Of a stretch of DNA of 64,000 nucleotides, positions 55,226 to 63,973 are shown in pieces; the first letter of the stretch is position 1; each line of letters begins with the position of its first letter. Under the pieces are notes generated by a model. It searched no databases. It was not told the DNA's origin and saw nothing but the letters and a program-made list of their open reading frames with translations. The translations under genes were made by a program, and so were the position numbers. This stretch comes from Pseudomonas sp. CAN1 (lineage in GTDB: Bacteria > Pseudomonadota > Gammaproteobacteria > Pseudomonadales > Pseudomonadaceae): contig NZ_JASMRU010000021.1 of the NCBI RefSeq assembly GCF_030462585.1, positions 1-64,000 on the forward strand, written 5' to 3'.

Positions 55226-55648
55226 ATGCAAATCGGAGAGCTGGCCCTGCGCGCCGGCGTCAGTACACGTGCGCTTCGCCATTACGAGTCGAAGCAGCTG
55301 ATCGAGTCGGCGCGGCTGGACAACGGCTACCGCGACTACGCCGCGGCCATGGTGCAGCGCGTGCTCTGGGTGCGCGAGCTGCTCGAATGCGGCTTCAGCA
55401 CCCGGCAGATCCACGGCCTGCTGCAGTACCTGGAGGAAGAAGAGGACAGCGAAGGCTTCCTCGCCTGCCTGCAGCAACACCTGGAAAAGCTGGTGGCCCT
55501 GGATGCACTGCAGGCCCAGCTGGCCGAACGTCGCGAACGCCTGGCGGAAAAGATCGAGCGCTACCTGCCGCTGCACGAGGGCCTGCTGCGTGTTCCCGAT
55601 TTGCGACCTCCCGAACGAGCTCATGCACAAGCCACGTTGGAGAGATGA
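55226..55648 (+). CDS. MerR-family transcriptional regulator
   Basis: 140 residues from ATG 55226, with GGAGG upstream. The MerR helix-turn-helix (MQIGELALRAGVSTRALRHY) and dimerisation coiled coil (ACLQQHLEKLVALDALQAQL) are present. No cysteine cluster for metal binding appears near the C-terminus, so it more likely senses an organic or redox signal. The operator-like promoter above it suggests autoregulation. Its stop overlaps the SDR start (ATGATG), so the two are coupled. Confidence 0.87.
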   Translation: MQIGELALRAGVSTRALRHYESKQLIESARLDNGYRDYAAAMVQRVLWVRELLECGFSTRQIHGLLQYLEEEEDSEGFLACLQQHLEKLVALDALQAQLAERRERLAEKIERYLPLHEGLLRVPDLRPPERAHAQATLER

Positions 55649-56397
55649 TGGGAAAGCTAAGCAACAAGGTCGCCCTGGTCACGGGCGGCAACAGCGGTAT
55701 CGGCCTGGCCACCGCGCAACGATTCGCCCTGGAAGGTGCCGAGGTGGTCATCACCGGGCGCCGTCGGGACGTGCTGGACGAGGCGGTCGGGCTCATCGGT
55801 GAAAACGCCGTGGGCATCTGCGCCGATGCCAGCCGGCTGGAGGACCTGGATGCGATGTACCGGCAGATCGGCGAACGCTTCGCCCGGCTCGACGTGCTGG
55901 TCGCCAACGCCGGCGTCATCCGCCCGGCTGCGGGCGATCAGGTCGATGAACAGCAGTTCGACGAGCAGTTCGATATCAACGTCAAGGGCGTCTTCTACAC
56001 CATCCAGAAAGCGCTGCCGCTGCTGCGTGATGGCGGCTCCATCGTGCTGGTGTCGTCCATCGCCCACCTGAAGGCGCTGGAGGCCCACGTGGTCTATGCG
56101 GCGACCAAGGCCGCGGTGCGCTCCTTCGCCCGCAGCTGGGCGGCAGAACTCAAGGGCCGCAACATTCGCGTCAACTGCCTGAGCCCCGGCCCGGTGCTGA
56201 CGCCGATCATTGGCAAGATGGGCATCGGCGAGGCGCAGTTCGGCGCGTTCGAGAAGCAGCTGGCGGGGCTGATTCCGCTGGGCCGCCTCGGTCGCCCGGA
56301 AGAGTTGGCGAACGCCGCGCTGTTCCTCGCGTCGGACGACAGCAGCTTCATCACCGGTGTCGACCTGTGCGTTGACGGCGGGCTGTCGCAGCTCTGA
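55648..56397 (+). CDS. SDR-family oxidoreductase
   Basis: 249 residues from the second ATG of ATGATG, better spaced from GGAG. The motifs TGGNSGIG, NAG and YAATK (V-V-Y-A-A-T-K with Ser in VLVSSIAHL) are intact, and the C-terminal FITGVDLCVDGGLSQL is typical of classical FabG-like SDRs. It is cotranscribed with MerR, so it likely detoxifies a carbonyl or quinone inducer. Substrate unknown. Confidence 0.87.
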   Translation: MGKLSNKVALVTGGNSGIGLATAQRFALEGAEVVITGRRRDVLDEAVGLIGENAVGICADASRLEDLDAMYRQIGERFARLDVLVANAGVIRPAAGDQVDEQQFDEQFDINVKGVFYTIQKALPLLRDGGSIVLVSSIAHLKALEAHVVYAATKAAVRSFARSWAAELKGRNIRVNCLSPGPVLTPIIGKMGIGEAQFGAFEKQLAGLIPLGRLGRPEELANAALFLASDDSSFITGVDLCVDGGLSQL

Positions 56398-56403
56398 ACG
56401 GAA

Positions 56404-56434
56404 AAAGGCCCGGAGCGAGTCGCTCCGGGCCTTT
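56404..56434. terminator. Bidirectional intrinsic terminator
   Basis: Arms AAAGGCCCGGAGCGA and TCGCTCCGGGCCTTT around a single G. It separates the convergent SDR and alpha/beta-hydrolase genes. Confidence 0.88.
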
Positions 56435-56448
56435 GCATTCCAGCGATT

Positions 56449-57426
56449 TCAGCCCTTGATAAAGGCCAGCAGGTCCGCGTTGATGGTCTCGGCGTGGGTG
56501 GTGCACATGCCGTGGGGCAGGCCGGGATAGGTCTTCAGGGTGCCGTGGCGTAGCAGCTTGATCGACAGGCGCGCGGAGTCGTCGATGGGGACAATCTGGT
56601 CGTCCTCCCCATGCAGCACCAGGGTCGGCACGGCGATCTGCTTCAGGTCTTCGCTGAAATCGGTTTCCGAGAAGGCCGCAATGCAGTCGTAGTGGGCCTT
56701 GGCGCCGCCGTTCATGCCCTGGCGCCACCAGTTGTCGATCACCGCGGCGGAGACCTTCGCGCCCGGCCGGTTGAAGCCGTAGAAGGGGCCCGCCGCGACA
56801 TCGCGGTAGAAGTTCGCACGGCTGGCGGCGAGCGCGTCGCGGAAGCCGTCGAACACCTTCAGCGGCAGGCCGCCGGGGTTCTTCGCGGTTTGCAGCATGA
56901 GCGGCGGTACGGCGCCGATCAGCACCGCCTTGGCGACACGGCCGGAGCCATGCCGCGCGACGTAGCGGGCAACCTCGCCACCGCCGGTGGAGTGGCCGAT
57001 GTGCACGGCGTTCTTCAGGTCCAGGTGCGCCGCCAGTTCCGCCAGGTCCGCGGCGTAGGTGTCCATGTCGTTGCCTTTGTCGGTCTGCGTGGAGCGACCG
57101 TGACCACGGCGGTCATGGGCGATCACGCGGTAGCCTTTGGCGAGGAAGAACAGCATCTGGTTGTCCCAGTCATCCCCCGAGAGCGGCCAGCCGTGGTGGA
57201 ACACGATGGGCTGCCCGCTGCCCCAGTCCTTGTAGAACAGCTCGGTGCCGTCGCGCAGGGTGAGGTAGCCCGACCCTTGCTCCTTGCGCCGCGAACCCGT
57301 GGCGGCCAGGGCCTGGGCAGCGCTCGCCTGGCCCGCCAGCAGGGGGACGGCCACCGCCAGGGTGGCGGCGGCTACGCCTGCGCTCATCAGGGCGCGGCGG
57401 GTGGTTCCTTGGGTCTCGTCGGTCAT
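56449..57426 (-). CDS. Tat-exported alpha/beta hydrolase (chloroperoxidase/perhydrolase-like)
   Basis: 325 residues from ATG 57426. A Tat-type signal ([20 protein letters not shown]) targets it to the periplasm. The hydrolase fold includes [14 protein letters not shown], the nucleophile in [10 protein letters not shown], the acid in HGEDDQIVP and the His in LPHGMCTTH. The closest known group is the cofactor-free non-heme haloperoxidases, which are really esterases/perhydrolases. Such hydrolases are often near giant kinase sensors like the one at 49656. Its upstream region carries two dyads related to those in the kinase island. Confidence 0.85.
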   Translation of the reverse strand: MTDETQGTTRRALMSAGVAAATLAVAVPLLAGQASAAQALAATGSRRKEQGSGYLTLRDGTELFYKDWGSGQPIVFHHGWPLSGDDWDNQMLFFLAKGYRVIAHDRRGHGRSTQTDKGNDMDTYAADLAELAAHLDLKNAVHIGHSTGGGEVARYVARHGSGRVAKAVLIGAVPPLMLQTAKNPGGLPLKVFDGFRDALAASRANFYRDVAAGPFYGFNRPGAKVSAAVIDNWWRQGMNGGAKAHYDCIAAFSETDFSEDLKQIAVPTLVLHGEDDQIVPIDDSARLSIKLLRHGTLKTYPGLPHGMCTTHAETINADLLAFIKG

Positions 57427-57567
57427 GGTGAAAGCTCTCGTCAGGGGACCGCTTGCGCGGCGAATGGGGACCGGTCCGATCCGGGTTCGAAGCGACCTTT
57501 CTGATCGCCAGGAAGGCCGGATTGCCGGTAGGCAAACCCTATTCGTCGGGCAGGGTGGCTCACCATC

Positions 57568-57600
57568 GTCCATGGGTATCGCGCCGCCATACTTAGGTTT
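57568..57600. promoter_or_regulatory. Pair of ATACCTAGGTAT-like boxes upstream of the alpha/beta hydrolase
   Basis: GTCCATGGGTAT (57568-57579) and ATACTTAGGTTT (57589-57600) have centres 21 bases apart, like the pair at 46423/46445. The second matches the core in 10 of 12 positions, the first in 8-9. They lie 142-174 bases upstream of the hydrolase start. I see no gene in the surrounding 57427-57836 gap. Confidence 0.45.
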
Positions 57601-57836
57601 CGCCAGGGAGCACTGCGCAGCCAACGCGTTCACGCCGACTCATCGGCATACCGGGCATGGCCGTCGACGGTCTGGCCAGATTGCTGCGCCGGGCGATTGA
57701 TTTGCCGCTGTCGGGATTGCGTCGCAAGAGCTTCGTCATTCGACCACTTCCTGACGCAGGACGTATTCGTAAGCGACCAACTTGTCTGAAAACGACAAGT
57801 CCGAATCAGCGGTGGACCTGAGCGTCTTCTCATGGA

Positions 57837-57860
57837 ATATTAAAAATATATTTTTGATAT
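57837..57860. promoter_or_regulatory. AT-rich dyad before the GntR operon
   Basis: ATATTAAAAAT and ATTTTTGATAT are arms of a 24-base imperfect palindrome with one mismatch and an AT spacer, 22 bases before the GntR start. It stands out in a GC-rich region and is a good candidate for GntR autoregulation. Confidence 0.5.
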
Positions 57861-57882
57861 TTCAAAGAAGCGAAGGCCCCTG

Positions 57883-58581
57883 ATGGACAACCAGAAGAAA
57901 CCCCGCAAGAGCGATTCCGCCTACGACGGCCTGCGCTCGGCGATCATCCGTGCGGAGCTCGAACCCGGTTCGCTGATCGAAGAGCGCGAGATGATGGAGC
58001 GCCTCGACATCGGCCGCACGCCCCTGCGCGAAGCGCTGCAGCGCCTGGCCCAGGAAGACCTGGTGCTGGCCGTGCCGCAACGCGGCTACTTCGTCTCGTC
58101 CACTTCGGCCAGCGATTTCTTCCAGCTCAACGAATTCCGCGAGCACTCCGAAGTGCTGGCCTGCCGCAACGCCGCCGTGCGCATCACCGACGCGCAGCTG
58201 GCTGCGCTCAAGGACATCCTCGACGAGGCGCGCGCCGGTGTTGCCGCACGCATCATGGAGACCGACTGGCACCTGGGTATCGATGAGCGCGTACACAAGC
58301 TGATCGCCGAGGCCAGCGGCAACCGCTACCTGGTGCAGGCGCTGAATCGCCTGTACGCGCTGTCGGTGCGCAGCCTGTATGTGGCGCGGGTTCCGGTGAC
58401 GCTGATTTACGACGAGCTGGAGAACTTCGACGCCATCTACGCCGCGCTCGCCGCCCACGACCCGGAGGCCGCCGAGCAGGCGATCCGCCGCCACCTCGAC
58501 GTTCCGGCGGTGCAGTCGGTGCCGGCCGGCAAGCGCGGCCCGTCGTCCTCGGGCAACCCGCAATCGGCCGACCAGTCATGA
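57883..58581 (+). CDS. GntR-family regulator (FadR/FCD subfamily)
   Basis: 232 residues with a winged helix N-domain (EEREMMERLDIGRTPLREAL, QRGYFVSS) and an FCD ligand domain (FHK-like DERVHKLIAEASGN, ALAAHDPEAAEQAIRRHL). FCD regulators respond to small carboxylates or sugar acids, often through a bound metal. It heads the operon and overlaps the first permease gene by ATGA, so it is part of the same transcript. It likely controls uptake and breakdown of the imported compound. Confidence 0.87.
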   Translation: MDNQKKPRKSDSAYDGLRSAIIRAELEPGSLIEEREMMERLDIGRTPLREALQRLAQEDLVLAVPQRGYFVSSTSASDFFQLNEFREHSEVLACRNAAVRITDAQLAALKDILDEARAGVAARIMETDWHLGIDERVHKLIAEASGNRYLVQALNRLYALSVRSLYVARVPVTLIYDELENFDAIYAALAAHDPEAAEQAIRRHLDVPAVQSVPAGKRGPSSSGNPQSADQS

Positions 58582-59435
58582 ACCCGCGCAGCCACCGCCT
58601 GGTCACGCTGGCCATGCTCACGCCGTCGCTGGTGATGAGCGTGCTGCTGCTGGCCTTGCCCTTCCTCATCATCGTCGCCTACAGCTTCGCCCCGCGCGAT
58701 GCCTACGGCGGCGTGGTCAGCGGGTTCAGCCTGGACAGCTACCGCATGCTGTTCCAGCCGATGTACCTGCCGATCTTCTTCAACTCGCTGAAGATCGCCC
58801 TGTACTCCACCGTGGTCTGCCTGCTGGTGGGCTACCCGATTGCCTACTACCTGGCGTTCCGCGCGCAGCGCTACGCGACCCTGCTGCTGGCGCTGCTGCT
58901 GATCCCGTTCTGGGTCGACTTCATGATCCGTGTGTCGAGCTGGATGGTGCTGATGGGCCGCAACGGGCTGATCAACGAGACGCTGCAGGCGCTGGGCCTG
59001 ATCGACTCGCCGCTGCGCCTGCTGGGCACCTACGGCGCGGTGATGGTGGGCATGCTCTACGCCTTCCTGCCGGCCACCGTGCTGCCGATCTACTCGGCAC
59101 TCAGCCCGATCGACCGACGCCTCATGGAAGCCGCCGCCGACCTCGGCGCGGGGCCGGTGGAAACCTTCTGGCGCACCACCTTCCCGCTGTCGTTGCCGGG
59201 GGTGATGGCCGCGGTGCTGTTCGTCTTCGTGCCGGCCATGGGGGTGTACGCCATTCCCGTCCTGCTCGGGGGCGGCAAGAGCATCATCATCGGCAACCTG
59301 ATCGTCCAGCTGTTCCTGGAGTTCCGCAACATCCCCCTGGGCGCGGCGGTTTCGGTGGTCCTGCTGGGCTTCTCGTTCGTCATCACGCTGTTGTACATGC
59401 GCCTGCTCAACCGCATCGAGGAGGCTCGCTCATGA
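58578..59435 (+). CDS. ABC transporter permease (PotB-like)
   Basis: 285 residues with 6 transmembrane helices and the EAA loop EAAADLGAGPVETFWRTTFP. It begins in ATGA overlap with GntR and ends in ATGA overlap with the second permease. It belongs to the spermidine/putrescine (MOI) class. The partner genes supply the rest of the importer. Confidence 0.88.
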   Translation: MNPRSHRLVTLAMLTPSLVMSVLLLALPFLIIVAYSFAPRDAYGGVVSGFSLDSYRMLFQPMYLPIFFNSLKIALYSTVVCLLVGYPIAYYLAFRAQRYATLLLALLLIPFWVDFMIRVSSWMVLMGRNGLINETLQALGLIDSPLRLLGTYGAVMVGMLYAFLPATVLPIYSALSPIDRRLMEAAADLGAGPVETFWRTTFPLSLPGVMAAVLFVFVPAMGVYAIPVLLGGGKSIIIGNLIVQLFLEFRNIPLGAAVSVVLLGFSFVITLLYMRLLNRIEEARS

Positions 59436-60235
59436 ATGCCCGCCTGAACGACGCCGGCAGCCGCCTGGCTGGCCTCTACGTGCCGCTGGTGACGCTGCTC
59501 GGCTATGTCTTCCTGTTCGCGCCGCTGGTGGTGCTGGTGATCTATTCGTTCAACAGCGGCCGCTCCACGGTGAACTTCGAGGGCCTGTCGCTGGCCTGGT
59601 ACGCCGAGGCATTCAACGACCGTGGCCTGCGCAACGGGCTGGTGGTCAGCGCCATCGTCGCGCTGGCTTCGGCCGTGCTCAGCGCGGCCATCGGTACCAG
59701 CGCCGCGCTGGCGGTGGTGAAGCGGGATTTTCGTGGCAAGAATCTGTTCTCCACGCTGATCATCGCGCCGCTGATCCTGCCGGAAATCGTTCTCGCCGTC
59801 GGCCTGCTGGTGTCCACCGTCGCCGCTGGCATCAGCCTGGGTTACCTGACGCTGATCGCCGGCCACCTGCTGATCTCGGTGCCGTTCACCTTCCTGATCG
59901 TGCGGGCCTCGGCCAGCACCCTCAACCCGCGCCTGGACGAAGCCGCGGCCGACCTGGGCGCCACCGGCGCGCAGACCTTCCTGCGGGTGACCCTGCCGTT
60001 GCTGTTGCCGGCCATCCTCTCGGGGATGCTGCTGTCGGCGGTGGTGTCATTCGACAACTTCGTCATGTCGACCTTCGTTTCCGGTGTGGGCACCACGCCC
60101 TTGCCGCTGCAGATCTACTCGATGCTCAAGTCAGGGCTGACTCCGAAGATAAATGCGCTCGGCACCGTACTGATCGCACTGAACGTCCTGGTGGTGGCCG
60201 TCGTGCTGCGCCGGTTCATGAAAACCATACGTTGA
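59432..60235 (+). CDS. ABC transporter permease (PotC-like)
   Basis: 267 residues with 6 transmembrane helices and the EAA loop DEAAADLGATGAQTFLRVTL. It is the second membrane subunit and is coupled to the first by ATGA. The class carries polyamines and other small cations or organic acids. Confidence 0.88.
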   Translation: MNARLNDAGSRLAGLYVPLVTLLGYVFLFAPLVVLVIYSFNSGRSTVNFEGLSLAWYAEAFNDRGLRNGLVVSAIVALASAVLSAAIGTSAALAVVKRDFRGKNLFSTLIIAPLILPEIVLAVGLLVSTVAAGISLGYLTLIAGHLLISVPFTFLIVRASASTLNPRLDEAAADLGATGAQTFLRVTLPLLLPAILSGMLLSAVVSFDNFVMSTFVSGVGTTPLPLQIYSMLKSGLTPKINALGTVLIALNVLVVAVVLRRFMKTIR

Positions 60236-60273
60236 TCTGCCCCTTACCGAGCTATTCACCTGAGGATGTATCG

Positions 60274-61308
60274 ATGTCGCGTCTTACAACAAAACTCATG
60301 CTGTCCGCCGCCATCCTGGCCGGCAGCGCGCAACTCCAGGCCGCCCAGAGCCTGCACATCTACGCCTGGTCCAGCGAGCTGCCGCAGGAGATTCTCGATG
60401 ATTTCAGCAAGAAGACCGGGATCGACGTCAGCCTGGACACCTTCGACAGCAACGAGACGCTGATCGCCAAGCTCTCGGCTGGCGCCTCGGGTTACGACCT
60501 GATCGAGCCGTCGCAGTACGCGGTGCAGATTCTCGCCAACAAGGGCCTGGTGGAGGAGCTCGATCACCAGCGCCTGCCGGGGCTGGCCAATCTCTCCGAG
60601 ACCTTCCGCCAAGTCAGCTACGACGTCGGCAACAAGTACAGCGTGCCCTACGTCTGGGGTACCACCGGCCTTGCCTACAACGACGAGTGCGTGAAGACCC
60701 CGATCACCAGCTGGAAGGCCCTGTGGGACCCAGCCTATTCCGGACGCATCTACATGCTCGACAACATGCTCTCGGCCTACATCGCCGCCATGCAGGTGAA
60801 CGGCTTCCGTTCCGGCAGTGATGACAAGGCCGAAGTGGAGAAGGCCACCGCCTCGCTGATCGAGCAGAAGAAGATTCTCGGCGGCTACAACAGCACCAAC
60901 TTCGCCGACCTTGTCGCCTCCGGCGAGGCCTGCGTGGTGCAGGCCTACAACTCCAACATCAGCCAGATCACCGCGCAGAACCCCCATGTGCACTACGTGA
61001 TTCCCGACGAGGGCGGCTCGATGTGGATCGACAGCCTGGCGATCCCCAAGAACGCTGCGAACCGCGAGGCCGCCTACGCCTTCATCGACTACCTGCTGCA
61101 GCCGGAAGTCGCCGCCAAGGCCGCGACCCTGAGCAAGGCCGCTACCACCGTCGGCGCCGCCAAGGCATTGCTGCCGGCGGAAGTGTCCGGCAATGCCGCC
61201 ATCTACCCCGACGAGGAGCGCCTGAAAAAGGCCGACTTCATCCTCGACCTGGGCAAGGCGACCCAGCTCTACCAGGACGGCTGGACCCGCGTGAAGACCG
61301 CGCAGTGA
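60274..61308 (+). CDS. ABC transporter substrate-binding protein (PotD/PotF-like)
   Basis: 344 residues from ATG 60274, with TGAGGATG upstream; the ATG at 60232 inside the permease end is not used. A signal peptide (LMLSAAILAGSAQLQAAQ) precedes a polyamine-type binding fold (LHIYAWSSELPQEIL, VPYVWGTTGLAYND, GSMWIDSLAIPKNA). Conserved WSS and W-G-T-T patches match PotD/PotF. The ligand may be a polyamine or a related compound, because the neighbouring genes resemble aldolases, not polyamine enzymes. Confidence 0.86.
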   Translation: MSRLTTKLMLSAAILAGSAQLQAAQSLHIYAWSSELPQEILDDFSKKTGIDVSLDTFDSNETLIAKLSAGASGYDLIEPSQYAVQILANKGLVEELDHQRLPGLANLSETFRQVSYDVGNKYSVPYVWGTTGLAYNDECVKTPITSWKALWDPAYSGRIYMLDNMLSAYIAAMQVNGFRSGSDDKAEVEKATASLIEQKKILGGYNSTNFADLVASGEACVVQAYNSNISQITAQNPHVHYVIPDEGGSMWIDSLAIPKNAANREAAYAFIDYLLQPEVAAKAATLSKAATTVGAAKALLPAEVSGNAAIYPDEERLKKADFILDLGKATQLYQDGWTRVKTAQ

Positions 61309-61332
61309 CGCAAGCCTTGTAACGCTCGCTCC

Positions 61333-61350
61333 GGGGAGCAGCCGCTCCCC
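61333..61350 (+). promoter_or_regulatory. Hairpin between binding-protein and ATPase genes
   Basis: GGGGAGC-AGCC-GCTCCCC stem-loop with a C-rich tail. Such stems after binding-protein genes stabilise the upstream mRNA or reduce read-through to the ATPase. Confidence 0.55.
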
Positions 61351-61376
61351 CAAACCCCGTAGTACGGAGATAGCCC

Positions 61377-62477
61377 GTGAGTACTCTCACCCAGGCCCGC
61401 CCCCCCTTTGCCATCGAATTGCAGAACGTCTGCAAGACCTTCATGAGCGATGCCAAGGGCGAGCCGGAATATGCCGTGAATTCGGTGAACCTGCAGATCC
61501 GCGAGGGTGAGTTCTTCACCTTCCTCGGCCCCTCGGGCTGCGGCAAGACCACCACGCTGCGGATGATCGGCGGCTTCGAGCTGCCCAGCAGCGGCACCAT
61601 CCTGCTCGAAGGGCAGGACGTCTCGAACCTGCCGGCGCACCGCCGCAACATCAACACGGTATTCCAGAGCTACGCGCTGTTCCCGCATCTCTCGGTGCTG
61701 GACAACGTGGCCTTCGGCCTGGCGGTCAAGCGCGTGCCCCGCGGCGAACGCCGCGAGCGGGCGATGAAGGCGCTGGAGCTGGTCCGCATGGGCCACGCCG
61801 CCGACCGCCGACCTTCGGCGCTCTCCGGCGGCCAGCAGCAGCGTATCGCCCTGGCCCGTGCGCTGGTCAACGAGCCGGCGGTGCTGCTGCTCGACGAACC
61901 CTTCGGCGCACTGGACATGAAGCTGCGCCGGGAGATGCAGCTGGAGGTCAAGGAGATGCAGCGGCGCCTGGGCATCACCTTCATCTTCGTCACCCATGAC
62001 CAGGAAGAAGCGCTGACCATGTCCGACCGCATCGCCGTGATGAGCGGCGGCCACGTGCAGCAGGTCGACGACCCGGTCGGTATCTACGAGCGCCCCTGCA
62101 ACCGCTTCACCGCTGGCTTCATCGGCGAGATGAACATGCTCCAGGCGCAGCACGCGGACGGCCGCCTGCACGCCGGCGGCGCGCACATCCCCCATGCCCG
62201 TGAAGTCGACGGCAGCGCGCCGCTGACCCTCGCCATGCGCCCGGAAGCCCTGCAGCTGGGCGGCTCCAGCCAGAGCGACCACGTGGTCTTCGACGGCACC
62301 CTGGGCGAGGCCATCTACATCGGCTCCGACCGCCGCTACGCCGTGCACCTGCCCGGCGGCGAACACCTGCTGGTGCGGGTCCCCAACCCGGCCAGCGCAC
62401 AGCCGCTGCAACTGCGCAGCGGCGACCCGGTACAGGTCAGCTGCCCGCTCGCGGCGCTGCACTTCCTCCAGCACTGA
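61377..62477 (+). CDS. ABC transporter ATPase (PotA-like)
   Basis: 366 residues starting at GTG 61377, with CGGAGA upstream. Walker [10 protein letters not shown], signature LSGGQQQRI, Walker [13 protein letters not shown] and H-loop VTHDQEEAL are intact, and a TOBE domain forms the C-terminus ([13 protein letters not shown]). It powers the importer formed by the two permeases and the binding protein. Confidence 0.9.
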   Translation: MSTLTQARPPFAIELQNVCKTFMSDAKGEPEYAVNSVNLQIREGEFFTFLGPSGCGKTTTLRMIGGFELPSSGTILLEGQDVSNLPAHRRNINTVFQSYALFPHLSVLDNVAFGLAVKRVPRGERRERAMKALELVRMGHAADRRPSALSGGQQQRIALARALVNEPAVLLLDEPFGALDMKLRREMQLEVKEMQRRLGITFIFVTHDQEEALTMSDRIAVMSGGHVQQVDDPVGIYERPCNRFTAGFIGEMNMLQAQHADGRLHAGGAHIPHAREVDGSAPLTLAMRPEALQLGGSSQSDHVVFDGTLGEAIYIGSDRRYAVHLPGGEHLLVRVPNPASAQPLQLRSGDPVQVSCPLAALHFLQH

Positions 62478-62480
62478 TCA

Positions 62481-62523
62481 CTTAATTCTGAACACCTAGT
62501 TCTGAACACCTAATTCTGAAGAC
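62481..62523. repeat. Three tandem 14-15-base repeats before the RraA-like gene
   Basis: CTTAATTCTGAACAC, CTAGTTCTGAACAC and CTAATTCTGAAGAC follow one another within the gap between the ATPase and RraA-like genes, ending 9 bases before the start codon. They could be slippage products or a tandem binding site. They are less GC-rich than the surroundings. Confidence 0.85.
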
Positions 62524-62532
62524 TGAACCGAG

Positions 62533-63234
62533 ATGACCATGTCGATACGCTCCTACCGCATCAACCTGATGCCCGCCCAGCTGGACCCGAACCTGATGGC
62601 GCGCTTCGCCCAGGTGGAGGCCGCCACCGTCGGCCACTACCTGCACGACCGCTTCATGCGCAACGACCTGCGCCCGCTGCTGGCCGGCCCGCGCGTGGCC
62701 GGCACGGCCGTCACCGTGTCCATCGCCGGCGCCGACTCCACGCTGCTGTACCACGCCATGGACCAGGTGCGCCCCGGCGACGTGCTGGTGATCGACCGTG
62801 GCCAGGATGAACGCCATGCCGCCTGGGGTGGCTTCATGGCCGCCGTGGCGAAAGTGCGCGGGCTGGCCGCGGTGATCGTCGACGGCATGGTCACCGACCC
62901 GGCCGCGATCATCGAAGCCGGCGTGCCGACCTGGGCCCGCGGCGTGTCGCCGATCACCACCAAACTGTTCAACTTCGGTGGCGGCTTCAACATTCCGGTG
63001 AGCTGCGGTGGCGTCAGCGTCAGCCCAGGCGACGCGGTGCTGGCCGATGACTGCGGGATTCTCGTGGTCCCCGCCGACCAGGTCGCCGGCATCGCCGACG
63101 TGGCCCTGGCCGACCAGGCCGACGAAGGCACCTGGGTCAAGCGCATCCAGGCCGGCGCGCGCCTGCAGGACCTGGTGGACATCCAGGCGATGATCGCTGA
63201 ACGCAACCGCCTGGACGAGGTGAGCCATGGCTGA
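62533..63234 (+). CDS. RraA-family protein (aldolase/RraA fold)
   Basis: 233 residues from ATG 62533 (ATG 62539 is also possible). The RraA fold shows GTAVTVSIAGADSTLLYHAM, GDVLVIDRGQDERHAAWGG and VIVDGMVTD. In pyruvate aldolases of this fold the metal-binding segment has an Arg before Asp (DGxxRD). Here T121 replaces Arg while D122 remains. Classical 4-hydroxy-4-methyl-2-oxoglutarate aldolase activity is therefore uncertain. It is followed by an HpcH/HpaI-like gene that overlaps its end. Confidence 0.83.
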   Translation: MTMSIRSYRINLMPAQLDPNLMARFAQVEAATVGHYLHDRFMRNDLRPLLAGPRVAGTAVTVSIAGADSTLLYHAMDQVRPGDVLVIDRGQDERHAAWGGFMAAVAKVRGLAAVIVDGMVTDPAAIIEAGVPTWARGVSPITTKLFNFGGGFNIPVSCGGVSVSPGDAVLADDCGILVVPADQVAGIADVALADQADEGTWVKRIQAGARLQDLVDIQAMIAERNRLDEVSHG

Positions 63235-63946
63235 GGCACTGCAGAAACTGGCCTTCTGGCTGTCCACCCCGCACCAGGCAATGCTCGAAATCGCCCAGGA
63301 GATCGGCTACCGCCACGTGGTGCTGGACATCGAGCACGGCCTGTTCGACCTCGAAGCCCTCGACCGCACCGTGGCCCTGGCCCGCGCCCTGGGCCTGACC
63401 GTGCACGGCAAGGTGCTCGGCCCGCAGACCATTCCGATCCAGCAGGCGCTGGATATCGGCTGCCACAGCGTGATCATTCCGCACATCGGTGAGCTGGAGC
63501 ATGCCCGCGAAGTCACCCGTGCGGCCAAGTACCCGCCGCTGGGCATCCGCAGCTTCTCCGGCACGCGTCCGGCCGGCTATGGCGGGGCAGGGCAGGCCTA
63601 CTTCGATGGCGAGAACGCCAAGACCCGCTGCTACCCGATGATCGAGTCCGCCGCCGCGCTGCTGGACATCGAGGCAATTCTTGCGCTGCCGACCGTCGAC
63701 GGCGTGTTCGTCGGCCCCAGTGACCTGTCGCTGGACCGCGGACGCGGCGCCTACAGCTTCAGCGATGCCGACCGCGCCGACCTGCAGCGCATCGCCACCG
63801 CCTGCGCCCAGGCCGGCAAGCCCTGGATCATGCCGGCCTGGACCGACGCCGAGCGCATCTATGCCCAGGAGCTGGGCGCCGAACTGCTGATCGTGATCGA
63901 CGAATACGGCTCCCTGAAATGGGGCCTGAGCGAAGCCGCCCGTTAA
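63227..63946 (+). CDS. HpcH/HpaI-family aldolase/citrate-lyase-like protein
   Basis: 239 residues from ATG 63227 (GAGGTGA upstream), overlapping the RraA-like gene by 8 bases. The TIM-barrel motifs are present: VVLDIEHGLFDLEAL, metal-site E140 (MIESAA) and D166 (VFVGPSDLSLD). The usual pyruvate-binding Arg in a VRV-like segment reads HGKVLGP, with K62. The enzyme may cleave a substrate other than a simple 2-oxo acid. It is cotranscribed with the importer and the RraA-like protein. Confidence 0.83.
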   Translation: MAEALQKLAFWLSTPHQAMLEIAQEIGYRHVVLDIEHGLFDLEALDRTVALARALGLTVHGKVLGPQTIPIQQALDIGCHSVIIPHIGELEHAREVTRAAKYPPLGIRSFSGTRPAGYGGAGQAYFDGENAKTRCYPMIESAAALLDIEAILALPTVDGVFVGPSDLSLDRGRGAYSFSDADRADLQRIATACAQAGKPWIMPAWTDAERIYAQELGAELLIVIDEYGSLKWGLSEAAR

Positions 63947-63973
63947 CTCCACGTCTATTGAAGAGAGCTGCAA

